NCBI RefSeq assembly: GCF_017591425.1
Contig: NW_024464918.1
Coordinates: forward strand, 14,196,001-14,260,000
DNA: 64,000 nt
DNA from: Ochotona curzoniae
Taxonomy: Eukaryota > Chordata > Mammalia > Lagomorpha > Ochotonidae
Direction of reading: 5' to 3'
This document shows, piece after piece, positions 1 to 10,338 of this stretch. Each line of letters starts with the position of its first letter. Position 1 is the first letter of the stretch. The notes beneath the pieces are model-generated. The model was not told the DNA's origin, made no database searches, and saw nothing but the letters and a program-made list of their open reading frames with translations. Made by a program: the position numbers and the translations under genes.

Positions 1-1235
1 CCATCTATCAAAAGATAGTTCTATACAACGATTATTAAACTAGAGTCCAAAGAAGAGGTCCACACTAACAGTCATTGGCTAAAATGACCATACATATATG
101 TAATATTTGGTCCACAACATTATTTTTCAAAATAGAATGAAGTGTCAGCTATAAAATGTTCACCATTCTCATACAATGTAGAGAAATACTACCAAAATCA
201 AATTAAGTGAAGTATGTTATGTAACTAAATATACAAACAATAATTCTGGGCTCACATTCGTATCCCATAGTAACAGCTATGGGATGTGAGCAAAGGCTGC
301 TCAGTGCAAATGTCGATGGCCTATGTGGGTTCACCTCACAACCAAGTGACCAACTTAGCGTTATGATCCTCAAGTTGTGTTAGCTGTCATTTATTATTAC
401 AAAATTCCTACATTTTATCTTATGCGGTAACATTGAGGAGAAAAGTGAAGCATTTTTGTGCTCACATACTTAACAGTGGTGAAAAATAATGCCCTGATCT
501 CCCCTAATCCCTATTGCCTTATATTCAGATGCTTCTCCACTCGCATGACCCACCCAGCCTTTGAAAGCATTTCAGTTATAACCAGAGGTCCAAAAGATTC
601 AGACTCTGCAAAGTCAAACACATGTCCAGCTACAGCCCAAAAATGGCTATCCCATTTCTTTATCTTGTTATAAACCCTCATTTCAGTTGTCAAATTGCTG
701 ATGTTTCATTTGGAAAGTATTATTTATTTTTTAATGCCATTTCTAAAGAAAAAAATTAAATAACATCTCTAGTCTGTTCAACGGACGTCACAGCTAAAGT
801 GGCAATCTGTTGATTCTGGTGGAAGCATACCAGCTGGCAACACTAACTCAGTGCTGGACATTTGCATTTTGCCTGCTTTTTATTGTCTCCCCTGGTGCTG
901 GGAGATTGCTTTTCTGTGCTGGAAGAAGAGCTTGGTGAGCAGCTGGTATCTCCTGAACTAGTGCACAGTAAAGAAGCGTGCATGGCACAGAATTCATCTC
1001 CCAAATATCCCAACAGGTTAACCAGTTCTGGAGTGAAGAAGTCACAGCTCTCGCTTTTGAATGTTCTTTGTATTGAGTGTAAAAGATTCTGTGCTTCTAG
1101 GAAAATGTTTCTCTTCAAAATCACTCTCTAATATACTAGGCAGCAAAATGATGCATCTTAGGCATGATGACCTCCTACAGTTAAGATGCTGTCAATGAAA
1201 AAATTAAGTACAAGCATGCTCTCTCTCTCATGCTC
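1..1235. other. Unique AT-rich sequence, no gene seen
   Basis: No recognisable repeat family, splice-framed exon or RNA gene is visible. The reading frames present are 60-93 codons long, overlap each other on both strands and encode low-complexity peptides with no known motif. I treat the stretch as non-coding. Confidence 0.6.
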
Positions 1236-1275
1236 ACTCACACACATACACACACACACACACACACACAAACGT
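1236..1275. repeat. Imperfect (CA)n microsatellite
   Basis: An alternating CA tract with one TA interruption near its 5' end, followed by GTGCGTGTG. It lies in unique sequence just upstream of a MIR-like stretch. Confidence 0.9.
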
Positions 1276-1339
1276 GCGTGTGCTCCTTGAAACAGGCAGC
1301 AATGTAACATTCACCACACATTATTGCGTGTTTTGAGTT

Positions 1340-1530
1340 TTCCAGGTATTGTGGCTAGCACTATACAGGCATTATCTCATTTAAATCTATCAGCACTCAA
1401 AGCTACATGTTTCTTACCCCTGCTTGACAGATTGGAAAAACAAAATCAGAAAGCACATTGTTCTTTTCAAGAGCTCTAGGCTTGTAAATGCCAGAGCTGG
1501 GAATCCCCTAGATCTTTCTACCTCCCTAAT
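1340..1530 (+). mobile_element. MIR-like ancient SINE fragment
   Basis: The order of motifs follows the mammalian-wide MIR core. It starts with a 'gctagcactatacaggcat' segment, then 'atctcatttaaatc', then a 'cttgacagattggaaaaac' segment resembling the 'ttacagatgaggaaac' MIR core. Divergence is high, so ends are approximate. Confidence 0.55.
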
Positions 1531-2029
1531 ACACTTAGTAAATCCCTGGAAGCTTTCTTCATACAGCTGGCATTCCACAAAGTGGTCTGTGTTGGAAATT
1601 TTTTTAGCAAGGAGCACTCAGCATATCATCTTTGGAATCTACAACAGTGCTGATAATAATCATTCATCAAGAAGAAGTCTGATTCTATTCTTTGTGTCAT
1701 TTCTTCACTTTCACAACATCACAAGAAGCAAGCTATTGTTGGCTTCCTTATTTTTAAACAACCCACAATTGAAGTAACAGCCCAATGACCTCATTTCTGT
1801 TCTGAATTCTGTTGTTTTATGACCTGCCTCTCTTTCTGGAATTTCGAGGCTCACCATGATATTTTTTAAGAACTTTATCTCTACTTGCCAGCTCTCACTG
1901 CTAAGAGGATACTGTTCCCTGTCAATGATCGGCAGGAGGTCAAAAGCTACACCCTACCCAGCTCATCTATCCCATTCTCCAAGAAGTTTCATGCTTCAAT
2001 TCAATTCAGGCCATTTAATTAAACATTTA
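1531..2029. other. Unique sequence, nothing recognised
   Basis: AT-rich DNA between a MIR-like fragment and an antisense L1. One 117-codon plus-strand frame (1424-1777) runs partly through the MIR remnant and has no recognisable domain. Confidence 0.5.
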
Positions 2030-2570
2030 TTAATTTAATTTGTATAAGTAAAAATCACTTTGTGGCTTATAGCTCCAGGAAATTTAATGAATACACATTC
2101 CTATATAACTGCCACCACAATCAAAAGGCAGACTTCCAAAGATTTTCTATTCTGCATATGTATTTGAATACATTCCATATTTTTTTGTGTATCAATATTT
2201 CACTCCTTTTTACTGATGAACAAAACTCTTTTATATGGATTCACACACTGTCAATATACTTACCAGCTAAGGGACATATGGGTTGTTTACAGGTTTTTCC
2301 TGCTAATGATAAAACTGTTTTAAACCTCTGTGCACAAGAATTCTCATTAACATAGGTTTATATTTCATTTATGTAATTGCCTAGGAACAGAATTTTGCTG
2401 AGTTATATGGTAAATTTATGTTTAATTTTACCAGAAATTGCCAACCCATTTTTCAAAGTGACTGCAATATTTTGTATTTTCAGGTGAAATGTATGAGAAC
2501 TACAGTTGTTTCCCAACCTTATCAGCTTTTGATATTGACAGATCTAAGTAATTCGAATAGGTATGTAGTG
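2030..2570 (-). mobile_element. Old L1 ORF2 3' end / 3' UTR, antisense
   Basis: Read on the plus strand it follows the antisense signature of mammalian L1M elements. The landmarks are 'ggacatatgggttgttt', then 'tgcctaggaacagaattttg', 'ctgagttatatggtaaattt', and a 'ttttcaaagtgactgcaatatt' stretch. This is the region encoding the C-terminus of the L1 reverse-transcriptase protein. Stops and indels are frequent, so it is a dead fragment. Confidence 0.75.
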
Positions 2571-4574
2571 CTATGTCATCACAGCTGTAGTACAAATCCC
2601 TAATGATTAATGTCAGATATTATCTTATATGCTTATCTTCCAACCATAAAGCTTCTGATGATGTGTCTTTCAAATCTTTTTAGAATTTCCATATGATTTT
2701 TGTTTAACTTTCATCACTTGTATAAACTAGAAATTAATCAGTTGAATCCGACCTTCTTTTAAAATTTAAATGTCGCAAAAGGCAATATATTAAACATTCT
2801 TAGATCACAGACATTTCAGAATAAATGTGTATAACCATTCACTCAAAAGACAAACAGTTAACTATTTCCAATTCCACATACAGGAGACTGAATGCAAAAA
2901 ATAAGCAAACACAGCTTTTGGAAAGACTTTGCTGGATGCCACGATCAGCTAAAAGGTGAGGTCTTAAAAGAATAACTTCATCAAACACTATAGTAATAAG
3001 TTGATTATATTACAGAGATATGATGGACAAAGCTGACAGCTCATCAGATATTTGATCTTCATTAATGGTGGAATCACTCTGCGCATAGCAAAGAGTCTAG
3101 AAAGGGAAGAGATGACCCAGTACCCAAGATGAGAAGTGATTAACAGGGAAAATATCAACGTCCCCTTCTCCACATCCATCTAAATTTCTCAGCACTGGAA
3201 GCTTTGTGTGTGGATTCACGTGCAGTCCATGTGCCACTGAATCCACACAGGCAGCTCTGCCTACACTCCCAAAGGCTGCCAAGTCTGCCCTAACTCTCAG
3301 GTAGGGAGCATCCCAATCTCTACCTAGAGTTTAATTAATTTTCTGCAAGGAAAAAAAAAAAAAGACTGGCTGACATGAAGGCAATAAACATCAAAATTTC
3401 ATTAATAGTGAGATCAGTGTCATTTCTCAATTATGTATTCAGATACATACTCAGTTGCAGCTTCAATTTAGTTGCAGAGCCCAGTAAGGGCTACTGAAGT
3501 AGCGGGAGGACCAAGGGGGATGATGAGGAGGAGGCAACATCTGTGCTCATACTGAGATAAGCAGTGTGGCGGTGTTCATACTCCAAAGCCCATTCCCCAA
3601 AGAACATTTTAAAGACCTGGATGAAAAATTTGAGTTTGGTTGGGTGGGGTATTTTCATTTCCCTGTTGGCCTGGAGAGGATGATTAGTTTGATGAAAAGT
3701 TCCCCTTGGGTTTTAGAATATACTCTTCAACCTGCACTCTTCCACTCTTCCCCCTCTCCCCCAACCATTTCTTTCTCTCTCTTTTTTTTTTTTCTATCTA
3801 CAGCCATCTTCAATTCCATGATAATTCAGAATAGAATCAAAAGGGAACAAAAAGCAATATTTGCTTCCCACTCTTGCAAAAACCCTAAAGGGACCTTGGC
3901 TCCATCGGGGGCCCATGCTTTAGGGCCTGAAGATACAGTAAAATGTTCTTAGAAACACTTGGTGGCTAGGTCATGGAGATAAAGCAATGTGATTAAATCT
4001 TGACAGATTTTTGGTGTGAAGGTCTAGTTTGCCTGCTTACAAAGACTGCCATTGGCAGTATCTGCTTAATCAGGAGCTTGCCGAGCACATTTTTCCCTCT
4101 CAGGACTGAAACCCCGAGGAAGAGTCTATTTGAAGCTGCCTCTGGCCTAGTCCCACATGGTTCCTCCATCTCTGTAACTTCAGGAGACCCTACCCTGGGA
4201 AACAGCCACTGTATTATTTCAGCAATTTTATGATAATTGTGCTCAGCTTGAAGATTATGAAAATAAAATACTAGCTCCACCCAACCACAGGGGCAATAGG
4301 CAAAGTTGATCATTTCTATTTTTTCCCATAACTTAACAGGGAAAATATTATTCACCAGTAATAAGCCAATAATCTTTTCCATGACAAAGTATGAGAAACA
4401 AAAACCCCAAAAGTGAAGCACTTTGTCCATAGTCAGTTCCCAAATGGGATGTAGGTCCTTAATAGATACACAGTGTGGACCAAGGGAATGACAGAATGGG
4501 AGCCCTGAAATGAGAACGTGTTTGCTGGTTGCTTGGCCAGACCTCAGGACTCCAGGTGTTAAGGGTGGCAGGGT
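2571..4574. other. Unique sequence, no supported gene
   Basis: Non-repetitive by eye apart from short homopolymers (A-run near 3350, T-run near 3781). Frames of 128 codons (3566-3952, plus) and 145 codons (3993-4430, minus) have no recognisable domain, and neither shows a convincing splice context. I do not call them genes. Confidence 0.5.
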
Positions 4575-4680
4575 AATGACAGAGGGGATCCTTTATTATG
4601 GGGAGGTGGGATTGGGAAGGGAAAGGAAGGAATGAGGAGAGAAGGAAGGCAGGGGGTTAAGATAGGAGGAAAGAAAGGGC
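4575..4680. repeat. GA-rich low-complexity tract
   Basis: A purine-rich stretch on the plus strand made of GGGAAGG/GAAGGAA-like words, with scattered pyrimidines. No SINE body flanks it. Confidence 0.75.
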
Positions 4681-4964
4681 CACAATACTTAATTCTCTTC
4701 CCAGGTCCCATTAACAACTTACAGAGCAATCTTGATCATTTCATGTATCTATATATACATAATCTTTCATTTATTTAGGTGTTCAGTTAAACCTGCTCTA
4801 TTATCAGAGATAGAATAGGATCAAAACAAATAGACCTTTGTCACCAGGAAACTCCAAAAATCTTTAGGTAGACCCATAAAGGAGGTGGAGACTGGGTGCC
4901 TACCACTTAAGAGTAGCTAAGATTTAAAAAAAAAAAAAAACAAAAAACAAAGATCTTAATCTTT

Positions 4965-5140
4965 TCCAGGCATTAGCTATATACTTTACAAACTATCTCC
5001 ATTCAATCTTCACCAACTCCCTGTGAAGTAAATATTGTTGTTGTTCAACTTGAAGAGATAAAGAAACTAAAGTTCAGAGATGCCAAGACAATAGCCTGAG
5101 AATTATAACTATTGGGGGCAAAGCCAGGATTCAAACCAAA
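4965..5140 (+). mobile_element. MIR SINE
   Basis: Clear MIR order: 'atactttacaaactatctcc', a 'tcttcaccaactccctgtga' segment, then 'agataaagaaactaaagttc' (the eroded GAGGAAACTGAGGCTCA core), then 'aaagccaggattcaaacc' as the 3' motif. Confidence 0.8.
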
Positions 5141-6566
5141 ATTTGTCTAATTCTGCAGATTTAGCATTCACAATCCCAGTAATCATACATGGCAAAAATA
5201 CCTTAGGAATGTTCAGACAAATCAAAGCAAACTTCCATGGAACACTACATGAAAAACAAGCTAGAGCTTACAAACATAAAAGGAAAATAACTTCAGGTCC
5301 TAAACAGACGCTACAACAGAACAGTATCGGCCTTTGTGTCAGATTAGAGTTTGCAGATAAAGCAAGCAGGTGGAGAGGCTTGGAGAAGGCAGGACTTAAG
5401 TGCAGACACAGCCCAGATCCAGCCTGGACACTCCACAAATCAGCACTTGCCTCTCTCTAGTTCATTCCAAACAGATCCATTAAAAGCTCCGTCACAATGA
5501 ATATTTTATACAGTTATGACATAGTGAGTCCCATTTAGAAAGGGTTCTTAGCAAAGGCTGAGACAATGCACCTCTGAAAGAGCCAACTAATCATCAAAGT
5601 CAACAGAAATCTGGTCAGGTAACACAACAGTTTTACACAAAGGAAAAAAAAGCCATGGACTCAAGTTTAAGAATTATAACAAACTCAACTTACCTTATTC
5701 AAATACTGCCATCTATCACCCAAAGCACCTGCTTGAAGAATTAATTTGTTTTCCTTGGCACTTTCATGGCATCTGTTTGCCTGTTTTCCTTAAACCAGGC
5801 TCTACCTTTGAGATACTAATGAACAGTCACACATACTCAAACACTTACCTACTTCTCCTAGAAATAAAGGCTGCAGATTAGTAGTCCAAATGGATACATT
5901 TAATGGCATCCGTTGCATTGTCTTTTCTTTTGCCATATTCCCAAGAAAACATGATGTGGTTCAAGGACTTCTGAGCAGAAAGAGTGCCGAATATGCTAAC
6001 AGAAAGCTCACCTATGGCCTGTTTCATAAGAGCATCCTTGCACATGTGTTGCTTTCTCTGCTAGCCCTTAGCTCACCTAACTATCTTTAAGAAATGTGAA
6101 TCCCTTTTAGTAACATTTGAAAATGAGTAGCATTTGAAAATCTGGAGATTTCACTTACTTTTGCAGCTTCTTGACTTTTCTTGAACCAAAAGATGATTTG
6201 ACATGGAACCTGCAGTCCATACAGAAAGAGTCAGCTAGAATCTAGCAGAAACTTGTAGAAAGGCCATATTTCCAGGTCCTCAGTCTCCACCTTGTGTCCT
6301 GTACAGAAAGACAAAATCTACTCTCAATCATTATCCCTTGTGTTACTGCTTTCCTCAACGTTGGGGGAAAAAAATCCTGCCAACCTTCCATATTCCCATC
6401 GCTACCTAAGGTAGGGAAATGCATGGCAGACTGAGATGCCACATCTTCTAGTGGGAGAAACCTTAAAATGAAGACTCCAGTTGTGTTTGATATGCAAACG
6501 GAAGCTGAGCTGGTTTCATAAGATCCTTATCTGGCCACATTTGAGATGGACACTCGGCCTAAGTTT
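5141..6566. other. Unique sequence, nothing recognised
   Basis: No repeat family or gene is recognised. A 105-codon frame (5143-5460) overlaps the end of the MIR and lacks any domain signature. Confidence 0.5.
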
Positions 6567-6577
6567 CTGGACATTAG

Positions 6578-6909
6578 GTTTTTTTTTAGATTTATTTATT
6601 TTTATTACAAAGTCAGATATACAGAGAGGAGGAGAGACAGAGAGGAAGATGTTCTATCCAATGAGCCACTCCCCAAGTGACCGCAACGGCCAGTGCTGTA
6701 CCAATCTGAAGCTGGGAACCAGGAACCTCCTCAAGGTCTCCCGTGTGGGTGCAGGGTCCCAAGGCTTTGGGCTGTCCTCGACTGCTTTCCCCGCCACAAG
6801 CAGGGAGCTGGATGGGAAGTGGAGCTACTGGGATTAGAACCGGCACCCATATGGGATCCCGGTGTGTTCAAGGCGAGGACTTTAGTTCCTAGGCCACGCT
6901 GCCGGGCCC
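6578..6909 (-). mobile_element. CSINE (pika-type), full length, with target duplication
   Basis: On the minus strand it reads from a GGGGCCCGGC head through the CCATATGGG body, a pyrimidine-rich segment and an AATAAAAATAAATAAATC tail. An 11-bp direct repeat, CTGGACATTAG, flanks it at 6567-6577 and 6910-6920. The tRNA-derived head and body carry short antiparallel reading frames (up to 118 codons) that are not genes. Confidence 0.95.
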
Positions 6910-6920
6910 CTGGACATTAG

Positions 6921-7654
6921 TTTTTCAACTCATAATTCCAGGTGCCATCATCAGTACTGGGTACCATGCAAGATGAATAGTAGGTGCTGCAAAAATAAAA
7001 CACACAATGAATAAAAAGTAAAACAGCCCCCTTTCCCTTATGCATTTGAGTAGATATCTGGTTGTCACCACTCACATCACCATCTTTCTTTCTTGTTAAA
7101 AATCATCTTATTTATGTTTGTCCCTTTAAAACTTTAAGGACCAGTCATGACTGCAGAGAATGTGGTAATGGAATCACCGAGATTTTAGTGATTTGACACA
7201 GTATTCATGTGAGAATCGGCTGAACTAAGACCTATATTCCAATGTTTCCCTTCTTTGTCTTAGCCTGAGATTCCCAACAGCACAGTCTAAGATGAAGATG
7301 TGTGTGGAAGTAACATATTGAAGACTGTGACCCCAGCAATGAGGGGCAGGAGTAAACAAAGGATACACAGTAAGGCCACCAGAACGAAGCACTTACTGAT
7401 GTAGACTAGTGGCTACCCATACAGGAGGCTCTCCGGAGGGCAACGGAAAGCGTGTAAGACCCATTAGCCTGAGACAAAAGCTTCTTTCTATCAGCTGGTG
7501 CCACCAATGGCATAATGTTGGCCCACAGTGTAGTAATGCCCTCAAAAAAGCTGAAGGAGGCCACACAGATACACTAGAGGTGATGCTTCAGCCTTGGTTG
7601 GCACTGGTAGAAAAGCCAACCAGACACAAGGTAGTATACAAATAATGCCTTTCT
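6921..7654. other. Unique sequence, nothing recognised
   Basis: Unassigned sequence with a single 78-codon frame of no known family. Confidence 0.5.
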
Positions 7655-7745
7655 TAGATTGTAACTTTGGTCAAGCTATTACATTTCTTGAAACCTTAGT
7701 TTTTCCATTCGTAAAACAGAAATAAGTCCTTGTCTTTTAGAGATA
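7655..7745 (-). mobile_element. MIR fragment, antisense
   Basis: Matches the antisense MIR run. It has 'tttggtcaagctattacatt' (from GGGCAAGTCACTTAAC), then 'ccttagtttttccattcgta' (from CTCAGTTTCCTCATCTGT), then 'aaaacagaaataa'. Confidence 0.7.
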
Positions 7746-7771
7746 AAGACAGGTTACAATGAAGGAAAACT

Positions 7772-8099
7772 CCAGCCCTGTGGCCGAGCAGCCAAAGTCC
7801 TTGCCTTGAACGTGCCAGGATCCCATATGGGCATCGGTTTTAATCCAGCAGCTCTACTTCCCATCCAGCTCCCTGCTTGTGGCCTGGGAAAGCAGTCGAG
7901 GACGGCCCGAAGTTTTGAGACCCTGCACCCACACAGGAGACCTTGAGGAGGTTCCTGGCTCCCGGCTTCGGATTGACACAGCACCAGCCTTTGCAGTCAC
8001 TTGGGGAGTGGATCATTGGATAGAACATCTTCCTCTCTGTCTCTCCTCCTCTCTGTATATCTGACTTTGTAATAAAAATAAATAAATCTAAAAAAAAAC
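7772..8099 (+). mobile_element. CSINE (pika-type)
   Basis: The full order of the family is present: head, GGATCCCATATGGGC body, 'gggaaagcagtcgaggacgg', CT-rich segment, and an AATAAAAATAAATAAATC A-rich end. The head is more diverged than in the copies at 16.1 and 26.2 kb. The longest open frame of the window (7840-8343, minus, 167 codons) runs antisense through this SINE and is an artefact of it. Confidence 0.93.
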
Positions 8100-8368
8100 A
8101 CATATTGCCAAGTGCCCAACACAGACTGCATGCTAATGAACAACAGTTACTAATATCAGCTCTAGCCTTCAGGATCACACACCCTGGAAGATTTCTATCA
8201 AGAGCTCTGAGACAATAATTAGTGAAACTGCAATTAACAATTACAGCCTCAATATCTGCAAAACTATTCAAAACTGCAAAATTACTGGTGCGAAGCCAAT
8301 TCTGTCCTATCGACATGTGCTCTTCTGCCACTTGCACTATCACTTATCTACCCATACACAAACACAGA

Positions 8369-8671
8369 GTCATCCCTTGGCATGTGTGGGTTATAGATTC
8401 TAGTACCACTGATGGATAGTTACATCTGTGGATTCTAAATCTCCTTACATAAAAAGGCACAGTATTTACATAAAATCTTTATTTTGCTTTCAACATCTCT
8501 ATACTACGATTCTTACTGCAATGTGTCATGCAATAGTTGTTACACTGTATTTCTTCATGAATAATGGCAAGGGAATATGTCTGTACATGATCAATTCAGG
8601 CACAATTTTATCCAATTCTTTCAATCCACATTTAATTGCATACATCAAGGATATGGAGGTCAGATGCAATT
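8369..8671 (+). mobile_element. MER2-like Tigger (TcMar) DNA transposon fossil
   Basis: It opens with 'gtcatcccttggcatgtgtg', close to the MER2/Tigger terminal repeat. Typical internal words follow ('gcacagtatttacataaaat', 'aatagttgttacactgtatt', 'aataatggcaagg', 'gtctgtacatgatcaattca'). It ends with 'ggatatggaggtcagatgca', resembling the opposite terminal repeat. It is non-coding, and a transposase frame is not expected in an element this size. Confidence 0.75.
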
Positions 8672-8757
8672 ATAACCCCACTTATTTCATAGCAAGACAT
8701 CAGAAACTGACTGCTGCTAGGCTAATTCTGTGCCATAAACCTGCATGCTGTTTTGCC

Positions 8758-8759
<2 letters not shown>

Positions 8760-8810
<51 letters not shown>
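8760..8810. repeat. Pure (CA)25 microsatellite
   Basis: Fifty uninterrupted bases of CA, preceded by an A. It has no interruptions, unlike the other CA tracts of the window. Confidence 0.98.
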
Positions 8811-8813
<3 letters not shown>

Positions 8814-9979
8814 TAAAAGATAAATTGGCTGCCAACATTTAAAATTCAGACAATTTCACAGAAAATCCAGATTTCCAGCTTACCATTGACAAATGGAAAG
8901 CCATATCCCCATGGAGCTGGCATTCTCTCTGCCAGGTGGAGCAGTGGCCTTTTCAGATGGGAATAGGTTCTCCCCAATTTGCCTCTCTACCCACCAAGTC
9001 TATTTAACTCCTTCACACTTTGTCTGCCCCATGGACATTTATTTGCCACTGAAGACTTCAGGCTGGATACTAAACCTCAAAAGACAGGGGCCACTAAGCT
9101 AGGACCAGGGGGAGCAAATGCATGGCAAGAACAAGGCTTTGTTTTGCAGTGGGAAAGCTGAAGTGCCATCTCTGGCTGGACCCTCCATGTGTCTGTGATG
9201 GAGAGCTAAGTTAGCCCTGCTGAGGTGAGTGTATGGTGTCAGCCAGGCTTGCTGTAGCAACATAAGGCTGAGGTCAGTCCAGCTGCTTCTGGCGCCTGAA
9301 ACTGTTTATTTCATTCTGCTTCATACTTGAGATTTATTTTTATGAACAGTGAACATTTTTTGTAACACTCCCTGATTTAACCTTCATTATCAATGTCTCT
9401 GCCCAAAGCCCATATAAGCACCATTATTGCCCATATAACATTTTCCAACACAAACCATTTAGGGCATTTTTTCCCATTTTTATTTATTTCTCTTCTGTTA
9501 CATTTCATTTGAAATGTGCATGGGGGGAAATGTGTCTTGTTTTTATGTTGTCTCCCACATACCATAATCCCTAATAGTGGGGGCTGCCTATTTGGGAGGT
9601 TAATAGGCAATGGGGACATTGATCATATGGAACAAACAACGGGGTATTCTGGCCTCTTAAAAAAGTACTGGAAAGGAGTTTTGTGTGACTGAGAAAATTG
9701 AAAGGAAAACAACCTAGCCTCTTTGTGTCTCTTTTGAAAGCCAAGGAAAAGGAACATGGCAGCTTCCATATAGCCAGTACAGTGCTATAATTTCCTAATA
9801 TCATCCAGTAATAAGCAAATACTCTTTGGATGGCAGTAGAATCATGTATCTGACAGGTACTGATACACAGCAAGTAATTAAAAATTTATACTATGGGTAC
9901 CATGACTCCTGGAAATTGATCTTGTGTAATTGGAAAATATAAGATCTCACACAGTTGCATGTGAGAACACACAGCAATG
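8811..9979. other. Unique sequence, nothing recognised
   Basis: AT-rich DNA without a recognisable repeat or gene. Two overlapping minus-strand frames of 80 and 100 codons (9377-9873) have no known domain. Confidence 0.5.
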
Positions 9980-10338
9980 TCTGCTATGGCCTAAATGTGC
10001 CCCACTTTTCAAGTTCTTATGTTAAAACTTCATCCCCCCTAGTAGTTTAGAGGTTGGGTACTTTGGAATTGATTATGTCACAAGGGCTCCAACTGCATGA
10101 CTGAATTAGTGTCTTACGAAAGCAGTAGCGGGAATTGGCTCAGGCCCCTTTCACTGCCTTTTTCCCTTCTGTCTTCTGCATGTAAGAAGGTGCAACCAAT
10201 GGGTTGGGCCTTTCTGGACAACCAAGAGCTAGTGCTTCGTCTTGGACATCTGAAGCTGAGGCTTGGTAACTACACTGCTTTCAAGTCTATACATTCTCAA
10301 ATATTTTGTTACAGCAGCACAACCCAATTAAGACACAC
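9980..10338 (+). mobile_element. Old MaLR-like LTR
   Basis: The element starts near 'ctatggcctaaatgtgcccc', has 'aagttcttatgttaaaact' and a 'gattatgtcacaagggctcc' segment. It ends with 'ttttgttacagcagcacaac' followed by 'ccaattaagacac'. A second diverged copy lies at 56.9-57.2 kb. The family assignment (MST/MLT-type) is from memory of the consensus and is uncertain. Confidence 0.55.

Noticed and set aside
3993..4430. 145-codon minus-strand frame in unique sequence
   Set aside because: No signal, domain or repeat pattern. No splice or promoter evidence, and an overlapping frame lies on the other strand. A conservation test would be needed to reopen this.
7840..8343. Longest open frame of the window (167 codons, minus strand)
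   Set aside because: It runs antisense through a CSINE and on into unique and Tigger-derived sequence. Similar frames recur in the same phase in other CSINEs. There is no domain and no splice or promoter context.
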